From positions 36,660 to 100,659 of the forward strand of contig BLJB01000220.1 of NCBI GenBank assembly GCA_013423325.1: 64,000 nucleotides of DNA, given 5' to 3'. The translations under genes were made by a program, and so were the position numbers. This document shows, one piece after another, positions 1 to 11,118 of the stretch. The notes below the pieces were generated by a model, which was not told the origin of the DNA, ran no database searches, and worked only from the letters and a program-made list of their open reading frames with translations. Each line of letters begins with the position of its first letter. Positions within the stretch are counted from its first letter, which is position 1. Source of the stretch: Usnea hakonensis. Taxonomy: Eukaryota > Ascomycota > Lecanoromycetes > Lecanorales > Parmeliaceae.

Positions 1-2
1 TC

Positions 3-584
3 TTTACTCAAGGCCGCGTCGACGATCATATCAATCTCACGGCGCTCGAGATGAAGGAGAGAGCCCTCAAAACAGAGAACGGACGAGTCACTACTTTCCC
101 CCATCGAGCCATGGAGCTGTTCAAGCTTTGGGATGGCATCCCATGGGGAAAGTATCCCTGTTGGGCAAAATGGCTGTCGCCACAAGGCACGTTCATGGGC
201 AAACCAGCCCCAAAGACTCCCGCGCAATACTTCAAAGAGTTCTTCGACAACTTCGGCCACGAAGGACCGCCAATGTGCATGGGCTTCCAACCCGGCGCCA
301 TCTTCGCCGTCACCCGCGAGACCATTCACCAACATCCCAAGGCACTATACCAGCACATGTTGGAGGAGCTGTTTCTCGGAGACATGAAAGCCGTCGACCC
401 CGAGACGGGCCATTATTGGGAACGTTTCTGGCCTGCCGTGTTCCGCCGTGAGGAGTACTGCTGCTGGGATGAGAGCGAGATCTCGGAGGAGGAGTTCAAT
501 GATCAGGGGCAGTTGGCCAAGGGGAGATGGCATGAGACGCCGCAGGGTGTCGAGGTGGACGTCGGCTTCACCAATAAGGAGTGA
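3..584 (+). CDS. DUF3431 family protein, 3' part (5' end outside window)
   Basis: The reading frame is open from the window edge, so the gene starts upstream and the ATG at 51 is internal. The first visible residues read FTQGRVDDHINL, which fits the F-x-Q-G...D-H-I motif I associate with the fungal DUF3431 family. Further on come a W-D-G-I-P-W-G-K segment, a region rich in Cys and Trp (CWAKWL) and a C-terminal EEYCCWDESE stretch. The stop is TGA at 582-584. Known of the family: fungal proteins of unknown biochemical function, some predicted to be secreted or membrane-anchored at the missing N-terminus. No intron is visible in the part present. The family call is from motif memory, not a profile search. 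Confidence 0.75.
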   Translation, partial: FTQGRVDDHINLTALEMKERALKTENGRVTTFPHRAMELFKLWDGIPWGKYPCWAKWLSPQGTFMGKPAPKTPAQYFKEFFDNFGHEGPPMCMGFQPGAIFAVTRETIHQHPKALYQHMLEELFLGDMKAVDPETGHYWERFWPAVFRREEYCCWDESEISEEEFNDQGQLAKGRWHETPQGVEVDVGFTNKE

Positions 585-1887
585 CGGCGTTCCACTTGGC
601 AACCATGATGGGCGGTTTCGACGATTCATGCATTGCTTCTCAGCATAGTGCTCCTGCTGGCTCAAGAAAGAGCTGTGGCGTTGGCTCGGGCGCAAGACAC
701 CCTAGCTATGTAATGTCCCATGGGCGCTTTTAGACACGAACTAATAACCAGCTCAACTATCATATCATAATCCAATCTTTCAAATCCTCCCACCATCCAC
801 CGGGCGCACAAGCATTCCGTCTGCGAAAATCAAGGTAGTTCGTACCTTCCCATCACATCGCATCTCCAGGAATAAAAGATCAGCACCGCACTTCCCCCCC
901 TCCCCTATCCCACCCTACAACCCACTCAACCCATTCCATTCCATTCCATCCCCTCCCCTCCCCTATCTCATCCCCTCATCCCCCCGCCTCTCCCCTTTCC
1001 AAAAAACATAACCCCCCCCCTCCCCGCTTTCCCACCCATCTTTCATATTTCTTTCAGCCAAGGAAAGGGAAAGGGAAAGGGAAAGGCGAAATGGCAATTG
1101 ATAAAGTAGAGTAGTATAGTATAGGATAGTGTAGGATGATGGGATAGTATAGTATAGGAGGGTTTAGGGGGATAAAGAGGAGGGGGGGTAAAGTACCATC
1201 GCACCGAAGACGAAAAATATTCCATTTATTTATTTATTCGATCGATCGTATTTGCGCTTTTCTTTTTTTTGTTGTGGGTGCTGTTTTCTTGTTAGTTCTT
1301 TTTGGTTCTTGGTTCTTTTTTAGTTCTTGGTTCTCCCTTTTTTGAAGTTTTTTTTTGGATTCTTCTAGCGGGGAGGGGGGAGGTATGGAAGGGGAGGTAT
1401 AGTAGGGAGGGGGTGGGTTGTAATCTTCCCCTCCCTCTCTGATCTATCCCTCGACTTTATAATCTTTCTCTCTATCCTTCCTGATCTATTAGCTCCCTTC
1501 CCTCCCTATACCCTCTTCGCTCCTCTCCCCTCCTATCCTCTCCCATCCCATCCCATCTATCCACTACCCTACCCTATAGCTCTACAACTCTACTACATTA
1601 CACTCCTACCTACAGCTCTCCTTCCTGCTCCACTACTCTACTCCTTGTACCTGGCCCTGCGCCCGGGCGAGCGAGCGAGCGCTAGCGGTATTAGGGGCGG
1701 GGGGGGGGAAGGGAGGGAGAGGGAGATAGAAGATGGAAGATGGAAGATGGAAGATGGAGGGGGGTTTGAGGATTGGCGGGGTTAGGTTGGCGTTCCTTTT
1801 CTTTCCTTTCCTTTCCTTGCTTTACCTTTTTCCGCTTCTGAATGGAAATTTCTATTCTTTTATGGACTTGAATTTTTTTGGATTTTT

Positions 1888-1921
<34 letters not shown>

Positions 1922-2124
1922 GGGGNNGGGTGTGGGGGGGGGTGGTTTGGGGTTTAAGGGGAGGGGGGAGTGGGATTGGGGAGGAGGAAGGTGTGGAGAG
2001 ATTGGATAATTTATATATTATAGGTATAAATTAATAAATGCTCATCTCATCTCATCGATCTTCTATCTATCAATCATACTTTTATCCTCCCCCCCCGCCC
2101 CGCCCCGTCTCCGCACCAGCGAGC
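585..2124. other. Gene-free spacer of purine/pyrimidine tracts with a gap in poly-G
   Basis: This stretch between two convergent genes (DUF3431 plus, next gene minus) has no convincing coding sequence. It holds long C/T-rich then G/A-rich tracts, a GATGGAA-type microsatellite near 1730-1760, and a 30-base G run at about 1890-1919 followed by NN at 1926-1927. The short open frames here are products of biased composition. Confidence 0.7.
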
Positions 2125-4031
2125 CTAACGTATCTCCTCTTCCGAAGGCATGTTCACGACCATGAGGTATAGTACGTTCTGAGCTGGATGTTAGCCTACG
2201 TGCGGTTTTGAGAGAGAGAGAGAGAGAGAGAGCGTGGTGGGGGGATGTCACGAACCTGGTTTAGAACCCTTTTTAGCAAGTTGCTGGGTCTTGGGTTCTG
2301 TGATGGTGGGGTCGGATGCCGGGAGTCTCTTCTCGCGTCGCGGTTTCTTCTGGGATCTGGGGTTTGTTGTTGTGGGTAGGATGCGAAATTCCTGTCGCGG
2401 TCGTGGGAGGGGCTGCTATCGTCGTCGGGGGTGGGTAAATAGTCGGCGTTGAACGATGGTGTGGACACACCGTATGGAGCGGGCGTGTTCGATCTCGATT
2501 CGTTGTAAGAGAAGGGCGAGGATCTATATTGTGCGGCTGGTGCATTGGGATTTAACGCCGATGGGCTGGAGCGCGAGTGAGAGACTGCTATGGATGCGAG
2601 ACTGCCTACTAGACCGAGAGGTCCACTGCCTAGTCCCCCTGACGATCGATCACGGTGATGGCGCTGGGATCTTCGATCTGCTAGTATACCACCTAAGCCA
2701 CTGTCTTGGTGCTGTTGTTTCCGCGATTTCGGATTGATGATTCCCCCTGTGAGCAGAGCGATGGGGCTCCCGCTGTTGACGGGGTGGTTCGGATCCGCGT
2801 ACCGGGAGGCGAAGGAGTGGTTTGCGTTGACGAGGACGGAGTTGGGGTTTTCGGTCGTGTAGGCCGCTTGGGCGCGTTTGTCGAAGTAGTTGGCGACGAA
2901 TTTGCTCTTGCGCTTTAGGGTTTCTTTTTTGGTGGAGGGAGGGGAGTGAGAGTGGAGGTCGTCGAGGGCGGGGAAGATTAATGGGGCGGCTTGGGGCATT
3001 TCGAATTCGCCGACTGTAAGGCCTGAGGCGCGGCTGGCGTTGGCGAGGGTTTCTTGGATGTGCGAGGATGGGGTGATGCTTTTTAGAATAATGGAGGAAA
3101 TGTCGACGGCTTCGTGGGTGGCGTCGTCTTCGGGTTTGTATTTGAAAATGAGGCAGAAGAGTCCCCGGGGCCGGAAGTATTTGTCGTTCAGCTGGGTGAG
3201 GAAATCGTTTGTGCGCATGTTGCCTTGGACTTCGATGGCGGTCCGGGCGGCGGCTTGCACGACCGTGCTGACAACCATGGCGGAGACGGATGGCGCGAAG
3301 CCGGCGACCAAAGCGGCTATGTTGATCACGTTGAAGACGGGCGACGCTTTGCTGGATTGGTGCATGGCTTTTAGGAAGGCGAGGAAGGAGTCTTGATCTA
3401 CGGAGCAGGCTTGCAGGACGGGAGCGTAGGCGCGCACGAATCCGCGCTTTTTATCGTGAGGGCGCCGTTGGGGGATTATGACTGGGCAGGGGAGGTGGCC
3501 TGTTGGGATTGTGGATCCTGGAGGGACTGGGTGGCGTGCGAGAAAGGCTTGGACGATTTTGTCGACGTAGTGCTGTCGCCCTTCTTTTGAGGATGGGACT
3601 GGGCCGGGATCAAAGGTGCTTGAGGGATCGGAGGACTGTTTGTTGAGAGTCTTTTCGTCCTCTTCGTCTTCGACGGCATCGTCGAGTTCCCAGTCCGCTT
3701 CGTCTTTCTCGCCCGCATGGCCCTCTAGTGTAGACTCGGAGTATGGCGGTGGTGCTTGGTCCGGTATCTTGGGATTTTCTGCACTCGCTTCGTTTTCATA
3801 TTCGATTCCATCATGCGTCACAAAATGTGACGATCCTGTAGGTTTGGACGGGCTCGGTCGTCTTTGCGACGTCGATGTGGTGGATGGAGGAGTCATGCTC
3901 CGTGAGCTGCTCCCTTGAGCATTTTCATTGTCCGCGGCTGCTCTGGCTGCTTTGGAGGTGCGTCTGGCGGCATGTGCTTCGGTGGCCAGGCCAATCATGG
4001 CACCAACTCCTTTGATGAGTTTTTCCGGCAT
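2125..4031 (-). CDS. Conserved fungal protein of unknown function, disordered tail, two exons
   Basis: Exon 1 is 2256-4031 and exon 2 is 2125-2178, with a 77-nt intron 2179-2255. The donor is CAG|GTTCGT, the branch site GCTAAC and the acceptor CTCAG. The phase is 0/0 and the product is 609 aa. The contiguous frame would instead run into a Ser-Leu repeat made by the intron's CT tract. The spliced end NVLYLMVVNMPSEEEI looks like a conserved C-terminus. The N-terminus has a Gly/Ala-rich segment (KGVGAMIGLATEA). After an acidic disordered region comes a folded core at about residues 150-330 (RAYAPVL..., then a hydrophobic stretch NIAALVAGFAPSVSAMVV), followed by a long Ser/Pro/Arg-rich tail. I do not recognise a named domain. 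Function is unknown; the hydrophobic core could associate with membranes. Confidence 0.8.
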
Positions 4032-6118
4032 TTTTTCGAGTCTCGGCTGTTTCTTTTCAAGTCGCAGGGAAGTTCACAACGGGCTTTGTTTGCGCTTTTT
4101 CGTAAGTGCTCAATGCTCTGCTCTGTATGAATCACTTTATACAGATGGGAAAAGGGCTAGAAAAGCAGTCACCCACAACACAATATCGAGCTGTAGGCCA
4201 AACAATGATACCAGACTTGAGAATAGTATATGCTTGAGCACATTCTCAGACGAATTCCTTCGTGATATATATATTGAAATCAGAAACTTAGTCATGAGGC
4301 TGAGCTGGTGAGATTGTCATGGCCTGCGAAACACTTTCCCTTTGGGGCTCGGTTTCGGTTTCGGTCTCGGGTTCGGGTTCGTTTAGCTCATGGGTGTGAG
4401 GCTGTGACATGCCAGAGCACTAGAGCGGAATGGGTAAGTCTTTGCGACGGTGAAACCGAAACCGAGAGCGAGATCTAGAAGCCAAAAAGAGACAACACAC
4501 GAAAACCCTCGTGTTGTTATTGTTCATCTCGTCTCGCCATCTCGACCCGCGTTATTCGTACAGCCAAAAGGTTGAAACTCTTCCTACATCTACCTACCTA
4601 CGTCTCACAGCCCAGCCCAGCACAGCACAGCACAGCACAGCACAGCACAAGAGGGTAGACCAACCCTACACGCTCGACCTTTCACTTGATAGAGAAGACC
4701 AGACGCTAGGAAAATCTTGGGTGAGAATATATTTTTTCGGACAGGTTGTTCGGTTGGTCATTTGTGAGAGGAGAAAGGGGTTGATCGATCGATTGATTTG
4801 ATTGATTGGGTGTTGGAGTGTAGAGGACTGGAATGAAATGTTTGGTATGTGTACGTGTACAGGGTAGGGGTACGGATGGGGTTGGGGTAGTGGTGGGGGT
4901 ATATCTTATCTTGAGTGAAGTTTAGCCTTGGGTTGGGATTGGGAGTGGGCAACGGGGACTGGATTGTTGTAGGCGGGATCGCGATTCGTACTTGAAAGCC
5001 TAGGTAACCTCCCCTGCCTACCTACTGTTTATACCAAATCCTCTCCCATCCCTTCCACTCCCCTTCACTCCACTCCCCTTCGCTGTGTTGTTTGGATATC
5101 ATGAGTCACATCACATCTCAGCCATTCCCCTTCCTCCCCTTCCTTCCCCTCAAACTCCCTCTCCCGAAAATTTCCCCATGCACAACACGCACACACACAT
5201 TAACCACAGAGACGCGCGCGCATGCAAGGAAGTAAGCAAGCAAGGAAGAGAGTAAGCAACCTACCATACATAAACCTTTTTCCCCCCCACACACACACAC
5301 AAACCAGCCCTCCAACCCATCCAACCCCACAAAGCACTCTAATCTAGTACGTACGTACTCTCACGATACCGACCGCATAATGCAAGACTGGTAATGAGAG
5401 GGAGGGAGGGAGGGAGTTGGAAGTTGGGAGGGTCTTGTAAGCAGGCAGGCGGGTGAAGCGAAGGAGTAGGTGCAGGTGTAGGTGTAGGTGTAGGGGTACG
5501 GAGAGAGGGGGAGACGGGGTGGGTTATATACGGGGAGGAGGAGGGTTGAGGAGGGAAAAGGGGGTGGTATGGAGTGAGGGAGGCAGGAAGCTAGGGAAAG
5601 TCCTCACTTTCCATCCCCATCCCCGCAACTCCATAAAGTAGTCCCCAACACCTATTGACCCACACACACCTAAATCTAAATTCCACCCCGACACACACGT
5701 CTCTATATGCACCTTTCAAACAAATAGCAAGAATAATTATATTATTTGTGGCGAACTACAGTACAAATTTTGGCGGGATGTATAGGGACTTTAGTGGTGG
5801 TGGTGGAAATTAAAGTAGGGGACTTATGCTCTATGCTCTTATAAGGGGGGGGGGGGGGTTGATTTGATATTTGAGNNTTTGAGAGGGGGGGGGGGGGGAT
5901 TGATTTGATATTTGAGCGGGGGAACCTAGGGGTAAATTGCTCTTTTGGAGAATGATGATGATCTTCCGGGAGTGTTGCGTTAGCTGTATGCATTTCCTCA
6001 GACGCGGGAAACAAGAATCTAGAATAAAATTTTCTCGATGTGCAGCACGAGTAGCTTACAAGATGGGTGAAATGGTTCAAGATCTGACCAAGGAGGTGGT
6101 TCAGAGTCTCTTGTGTGT
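4032..6118. other. Gene-free spacer, low complexity, NN gap flanked by duplicated sequence
   Basis: About 2 kb between two minus-strand genes, including the promoter side of the 2125-4031 gene. It contains a GCACA microsatellite (about 4619-4650), C-rich and G-rich tracts, and the gap NN at 5876-5877. The sequence on both sides of the gap is nearly the same (G run, then TTGATTTGATATTTGAG), which suggests two contig ends that overlap. I see no coding signal. Confidence 0.6.
4619..4650. repeat. GCACA microsatellite
   Basis: About six tandem copies of the 5-mer CAGCA/CACAG. It lies in the spacer upstream of the 2125-4031 minus-strand gene. Confidence 0.8.
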
Positions 6119-7714
6119 CTAATTGAGTCGGTTAGGGTAGCTATGGCTTCCAAGGACCAACTCGATTCCCACCCCGCTACACCGTTGCTGTAGCACGGCG
6201 ATTGTGGCGGGAGCACCTGCCCCGTCGACGAATCGGAAGATGATTTTCTCAAGACGGGGAAGACGGTCTGCTCTTTGCTCTACCAGGCCTTCCAGCATTG
6301 TCTCTACAGCCGGTATCTCGATATCTCCGTAGAACTTTATCTTTTGCATAGAGCGTGGGAGTATGTCCACGAGCCTTGGGAATTGAAGAGGACTTGTAGC
6401 TTGGGCTTCGTCTGCGCCGCCGTTGTCGAGAGGTTGGGTTTTTTCGGGCGGAGAATCCCCTGTTTCTGTTTTTGGGATCAGGGCAAAAAGCTCAATTGGG
6501 AGCGAGACTTCCGTGAGCTTCTCGAATGATTTGAGTGAGATGTCAATGTGGCTGGTACCTTTGGGCGGACTTCCGTTCAGATAGAGATACTCGAGACTGG
6601 ACTGGAAGCGCGTGGCGAGGGCTGCCACGATGCGACTTAATTCATCACAAGGCAAGTTGACATCGGGGTAACCGACTCCCCACATCGGAAGCCAGTCATA
6701 GTCAAACTTCCGCAAAGTCTTCAAAGACCGCAGACAATTCAGAACAGACTCTCCCCTCAAATATCCACGCTCAACGTGAATCTCATCGACATTGCAGGAC
6801 CGAGATTCCATTTGAGCCCACGACTCGTTGCTTTGGAGAACTTGCTGGCTGGCTGCTGCCTCGACGTACACTTTTTTCATTGACGGCAAATTGGCAAATG
6901 ATCCGGCAATATCAAAGTCTTCGAGAATCTCCCCATGCTTATGCGCATATAGTCGAATTTCGCGCAGTTTGGGAAGAGCTTGTGCGCTACCTCTGTCTTT
7001 GCCGGAGGAACCGGCTGGGTGTGGTCCAGTGATACGCCTCACTATCAAGGCGAAGAGGTTCGCATACCAAGTATATCCCTCGAGCTCAATGATTTCCAAA
7101 TTTGGGAGCAGTGTTAAAAGGAATACTAAGATTGCTTGACGTTCGCCCTTGCGAATCTGATCATACCAGCGCTCACTGTCCTTTTCGTCAAAGTAGCCAG
7201 AGTCGAAGATTCGCTCCCGTATGTCCTCGGCCCAAACTTTCATGACCTTGTAAACAATTATAGCATCAGTCTCCCACTCGTCCCTTCCATCGTAGAACCC
7301 AGATGCCATATTTTTGTCAAACTCTTCGTCATCGATGAGTGGTGCGAATTCTTCGTCAGCATGCTCCTCCTCTAACTCTCCGCCGCTGCACTCAACCTTC
7401 AACGATGTCGGATACCAGGCTAGTTGGGGTTTGGCACAGATTTGTTCCAGTAGGTGCACTGGATGACAGCCTGATCGATGTTGACAGCCATAAAGTATGA
7501 TCCTCGTGTAATCACGCTCCCGTTCATGATGAACTTCCAGAGCATTCGTGGCCAGGTTTTTGAGTAATGGAGAAGACTCAGCAAAATGTTCCAGATCACC
7601 GGGATTCACGCGGTCGATGACAGAGCAAAGTATTTCGTTTGGCATGTCCAGTAGATTGGGCATGATCCCATTTGCCGAATCGGGAGAAGTTGGTGATTCT
7701 CGTGACAACCGCAT
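6119..7714 (-). CDS. F-box domain protein
   Basis: A single-exon frame of 531 aa. Residues about 18-60 (MPNLLDMPNEILCSVIDRV..., DLEHFAESSPLLKNL) match the start of an F-box: L-x-x-L-P-N-E-I-L with a following helix and hydrophobic pattern. The rest is rich in Leu with repeated L-P-x-L/L-x-x-L elements (LLPNLEIIELEG, LPKLREIRLYAH, LKTLRKFDYDWL, LPRLEKIIF), suggesting degenerate leucine-rich repeats. Known of the family: F-box proteins bind Skp1 in SCF ubiquitin ligases and use the C-terminal region to choose substrates. An acidic loop lies at about 118-140. The first ATG is used here; an ATG 17 codons later, just before the F-box, is the alternative. The substrate cannot be inferred. Confidence 0.85.
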   Translation of the reverse strand: MRLSRESPTSPDSANGIMPNLLDMPNEILCSVIDRVNPGDLEHFAESSPLLKNLATNALEVHHERERDYTRIILYGCQHRSGCHPVHLLEQICAKPQLAWYPTSLKVECSGGELEEEHADEEFAPLIDDEEFDKNMASGFYDGRDEWETDAIIVYKVMKVWAEDIRERIFDSGYFDEKDSERWYDQIRKGERQAILVFLLTLLPNLEIIELEGYTWYANLFALIVRRITGPHPAGSSGKDRGSAQALPKLREIRLYAHKHGEILEDFDIAGSFANLPSMKKVYVEAAASQQVLQSNESWAQMESRSCNVDEIHVERGYLRGESVLNCLRSLKTLRKFDYDWLPMWGVGYPDVNLPCDELSRIVAALATRFQSSLEYLYLNGSPPKGTSHIDISLKSFEKLTEVSLPIELFALIPKTETGDSPPEKTQPLDNGGADEAQATSPLQFPRLVDILPRSMQKIKFYGDIEIPAVETMLEGLVEQRADRLPRLEKIIFRFVDGAGAPATIAVLQQRCSGVGIELVLGSHSYPNRLN

Positions 7715-8279
7715 ACCGCTAGAATAATTCTGATACCTTAAAGACTGGAAGCAGCGGGTAGATTAGTCAGAGGTAACTAAGCTCAACACATTTGTCAGCT
7801 TGTGACTCAGAGACTTCGCGTCGATTTGAATGGCCCACTGAATACAGGTAATGATGATGGTACCTTAGTGGCTTATATGGGAAGAACAAGCTTTGGTGGC
7901 TGTGTGCTTGAACAGGTGTCGCATGTATGTTGCAGTGATGTTGTAGTTCTGCCGACCTTAACAAGGTGGGTTGTATACGGTGCCAAGCCACGCTAGCAAG
8001 ATTTTTGGTACGAGGAATTGTGTAGGGCTGATCCATTTTCTTTGTAGATAGAGCTACCTAGATACTCCTGTGAAGTCTCCTTACCAAGACCATTAAGCAT
8101 GTGTTCAAGACCAGAACCATATGTTATTCGTGTATTGAGAGGCAGTGCATCAAATTCCAACAGGAATTTTCATAACTCTTCACCACGATTTACTTCGCAA
8201 GGTGGCCTTTAGATCTCCACATCTCTCAAAGTAATATAAATCTTCAAGCCTTCAGTCCGCAGTTCTTCAAACTCATGAT

Positions 8280-9732
8280 CAAGAATTGATACATGCTGCA
8301 ATTAAGAGCGCAAAACATTTGTCGCTAAACTTTTTCAGACCACCCATGAAGTACGAATTGACAATTGGCGTCCAAACATCTCGGAGGGAATCTTCGTGCC
8401 TAATAGTCCTTTAGCTGCTGATGGTGACCTGAATCCGCGCAAATGTATTGAGGGATTGGGCTAAATGCCGCCCGCATAGGTCTCACAAGCGAAGATTTCA
8501 TTACATTCCCAAAGCAGTTGATTTTCTCCAAAGTGAAGCACTCGAGGAGACAGCAGACATTCCTGAAAAGCCCAAGCTCGCTTGCTTAACGGCGAGGAAT
8601 GTATGGCCGCTCCCCAGTTACACTCGTCGATGATGGCTCTGTACTTTTCTTTCTCATTTGATACGCGGTACCTGATTGATTCCACAAGACTAGGATTTCG
8701 GTCTCGAAAGTAGCCCCTTGATGGAATGTTGGCTCCAGTAGCAGCGACGGTCAAAAATTAATTTCTGTAGATATATTTTATCTTACATGATTCTCCGACC
8801 CAATCGTCGTGGGAATCTTGGATAATATACAGCGAATCAATCTAAAGATAATTTACCTAAGACTACCCTATTATATATCCAGCGTCTTGGAATGCCTTTG
8901 GTAAAGTCTTAAAAGCGATACCACTATTAAGTTGCTACTTATTGTCGACTCGAAGCGTACGGAACAGCGCATCTCCCTAGCAGTAGGACAGGGTCATATA
9001 GCGACTCTCGTCTCGAAGTTAACCGCCAGTCTCAATAAGGCGGACAGTGCGTACATGGCTAACAAATCTTATAATAATCAGCCGAGCTGGAGTCTTCTTA
9101 TAATGTTCAGTGTCTGATCTACAACGCGCATAAGACTTCATACAGTGCCGTAGCCAAGACCTTGCCAAGGATTGACTTTCAGGTTAAGAGGTGCTCACTG
9201 AGCATATGAATCAGTCATTAAGAGATGGGAGTGGATCCACTGGAAATTTTTGAGTGCCTCGATAACATCTTGATGGGATTGCCTATAGTTTTTGACTCAC
9301 ACCTTGGATTCACGAGATAGAATTGTAAGGCAACATTCCGACATATCACAGGAGAAGGACAGCGCATGGTCATCGTCAAGCACCATGGCCTGCGACTCAA
9401 CAAGGGCAATCGCCCTACAGTCTTCCATCTTTCCGTTGCACGAGTCTAGAAGCCAAATGCAAAGACGGCATCCTCGGTCTCTTCAAGGTAGTCCAATACC
9501 GAAGGTGGCTGAGTGACCTACGTCCACCGTCGCCAGATTTTTTTGATTCACATCGCCGAAGAACCGGAAGACATGCGTTGCACATTCGGGTACAGCCAGG
9601 GACCGATGTGATTGGTTCCAAACATTCCTCGTCTAGCCAAAACCCTTCCAAAAATTCCTCAAGTTGCCAAATCTCGTCATTTGATTCTTGTCTTTCGATA
9701 TCATCTTTGTCGCTCTTGGAGTCGTAAATCAT
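8280..9732 (-). pseudogene. HET-domain (heterokaryon incompatibility) gene relic
   Basis: Reading 9732 down to 8461 in one frame gives a recognisable HET protein interrupted by about nine stops. In order: an N-terminal part with a CNAC Cys pair, a TPARLI segment, YMTLSYC*G (the Y-x-x-L-S-Y-C-W-G hallmark with Trp as TAG at 8977-8979), FKTLPKAFQDA, *IDSLYIIQDS (the L-W-I-D-S-L-C-I-I-Q-D-S motif, Trp as TAG at 8842-8844), TVAATGA, and SPLSKRAWAFQE...LLSPRVLHFG. After the stop at 8461-8463 the match continues one frame over (DVWTPIVNSY, KKFSDKCFAL) to about 8280. Both Trp stops are TGG-to-TAG changes, consistent with RIP-type C:G-to-T:A mutation, which is an inference. Known of the family: HET proteins trigger cell death in non-self recognition in fungi. 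This copy cannot make a full product. Confidence 0.85.
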
Positions 9733-11118
9733 GCTAGTGTCTCATGAAACGGACATTGTCATGATTGTATCTGCCTGAGATTAAGAACAACAACCCATAC
9801 GAACCCCTTTGTGCCAAAAGCCTGGGCCAGGCAGCAGTCATCATTGTCAAGGCATCTCCATCTCCACATTGGCTATGCAGCTTGAGGCAATTTCCCGGTC
9901 GAATGGAGTTTTAGCTGCATATGCCGCAGGCTATGAACGGCCATCGGACTACTGTAAGATTTGATTTCCACGTTGCAGCAGTAGCTGAGCCTTGAGCGGA
10001 GCCTCACCCCCAGCACTCACAGATTCATCTCAAAAAATCACTGCCCAGTTGATGTTCATAGTTCCCCACATCACCGTAGCTGGCTGCCGCGACGAACATG
10101 TACCAAAGTCTTCCGTCACAAAGCCTTAGAGTCTGTCTTTTATCTCGTGTCTCACCGGTCAAGTACAAAGAAAGTCAGATCAAGTTTCCTGATGACGGGA
10201 TCCTCCTACAGTATGTTGATGTACGTGGTCTCTGATGCGAGAACCAAAGAAAATCTAAGAAGGCTAAGGTAGCCCACCAGCGCCAAGACCCATGCGCCCG
10301 ATGCGAGGCAACGCCCCGTTTTGCGTATGCTCGTACTCGTACTCTCAGGGGTACTGCAACGAAGCCTCCCAAAAGTGTCCAATCTTAATCCTCACGTCCA
10401 GCATAACAGACACCTCACTTCCTGTATGAACGAGTTGCTCTTTAGCAAGCCTATAGAGACCTTTCAATCATCGGGAGTTTGAAGCTTCCTGCTTTGCCGT
10501 TGAAATCTACTCCTTTTGAGCCCGAGGCAGGTAAGGTACATCGAATTCTATGGAAGATACACTGAAAGGAAGGTACCTCGGCAAGTATGTAGGCTTATTC
10601 TTTGTAGCAAGGGAAAAGGTAGGTTGACAACTTCATTAGCCCATTTCATAGCCATGGAATAAGGGTTGATTCTGACAGGCTATGGTGGAGTGGGGTTTTC
10701 TTCGCAAAAGGCGAATCCGTTGATGTTCGGCTTCAAGGTACGCAAGCTAGCTCTAGATTTATGCCCCATCCGGTTAGCTGCTTGAGACGCCGGTTGAAGG
10801 ATCTGAAGGATTCAGGGTTCGGGTTGTACTTCGGCTCCGCTAGTAGCCACGTCGTCAACCGCCGTCAGCTTCTGGCCTGAAGCTTGGTATCCAAGAGCAT
10901 GCGTGTCCAAGCCTTATGGGGCAATGGAGATGCGATAATCAATTTTCTGACTTGAGGGAGAGCCAAGCTTTCGGAGTGCTCCTCGAAGTTTCAGCCCCAT
11001 CCCAGCTTATCTCGTTCGAAGTCTCTGCTCACATCGGAAGAATTACGCACTTCACAGTTGGGAAAAATGAAAGTGTAACCGACTCCAAAGTATTGAAGCA
11101 GTTGTATGTGTGTCTGGG
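9733..11118. other. Gene-free spacer between HET relic and NLR relic
   Basis: No frame here shows a recognisable motif. The last few hundred bases are presumably the promoter and leader of the downstream NLR, but no clear core element is visible. Confidence 0.5.

Noticed and set aside
7767..8036. Minus-strand frame of 89 codons downstream of the HET relic
   Set aside because: No HET or other motif; could not be linked to the relic.
11110..11118. Upstream start for the NLR relic (GTG)
   Set aside because: A GTG is unlikely in a eukaryotic gene; the ATG at 11119 starts the family's usual MLDP motif, as in the intact paralogue.
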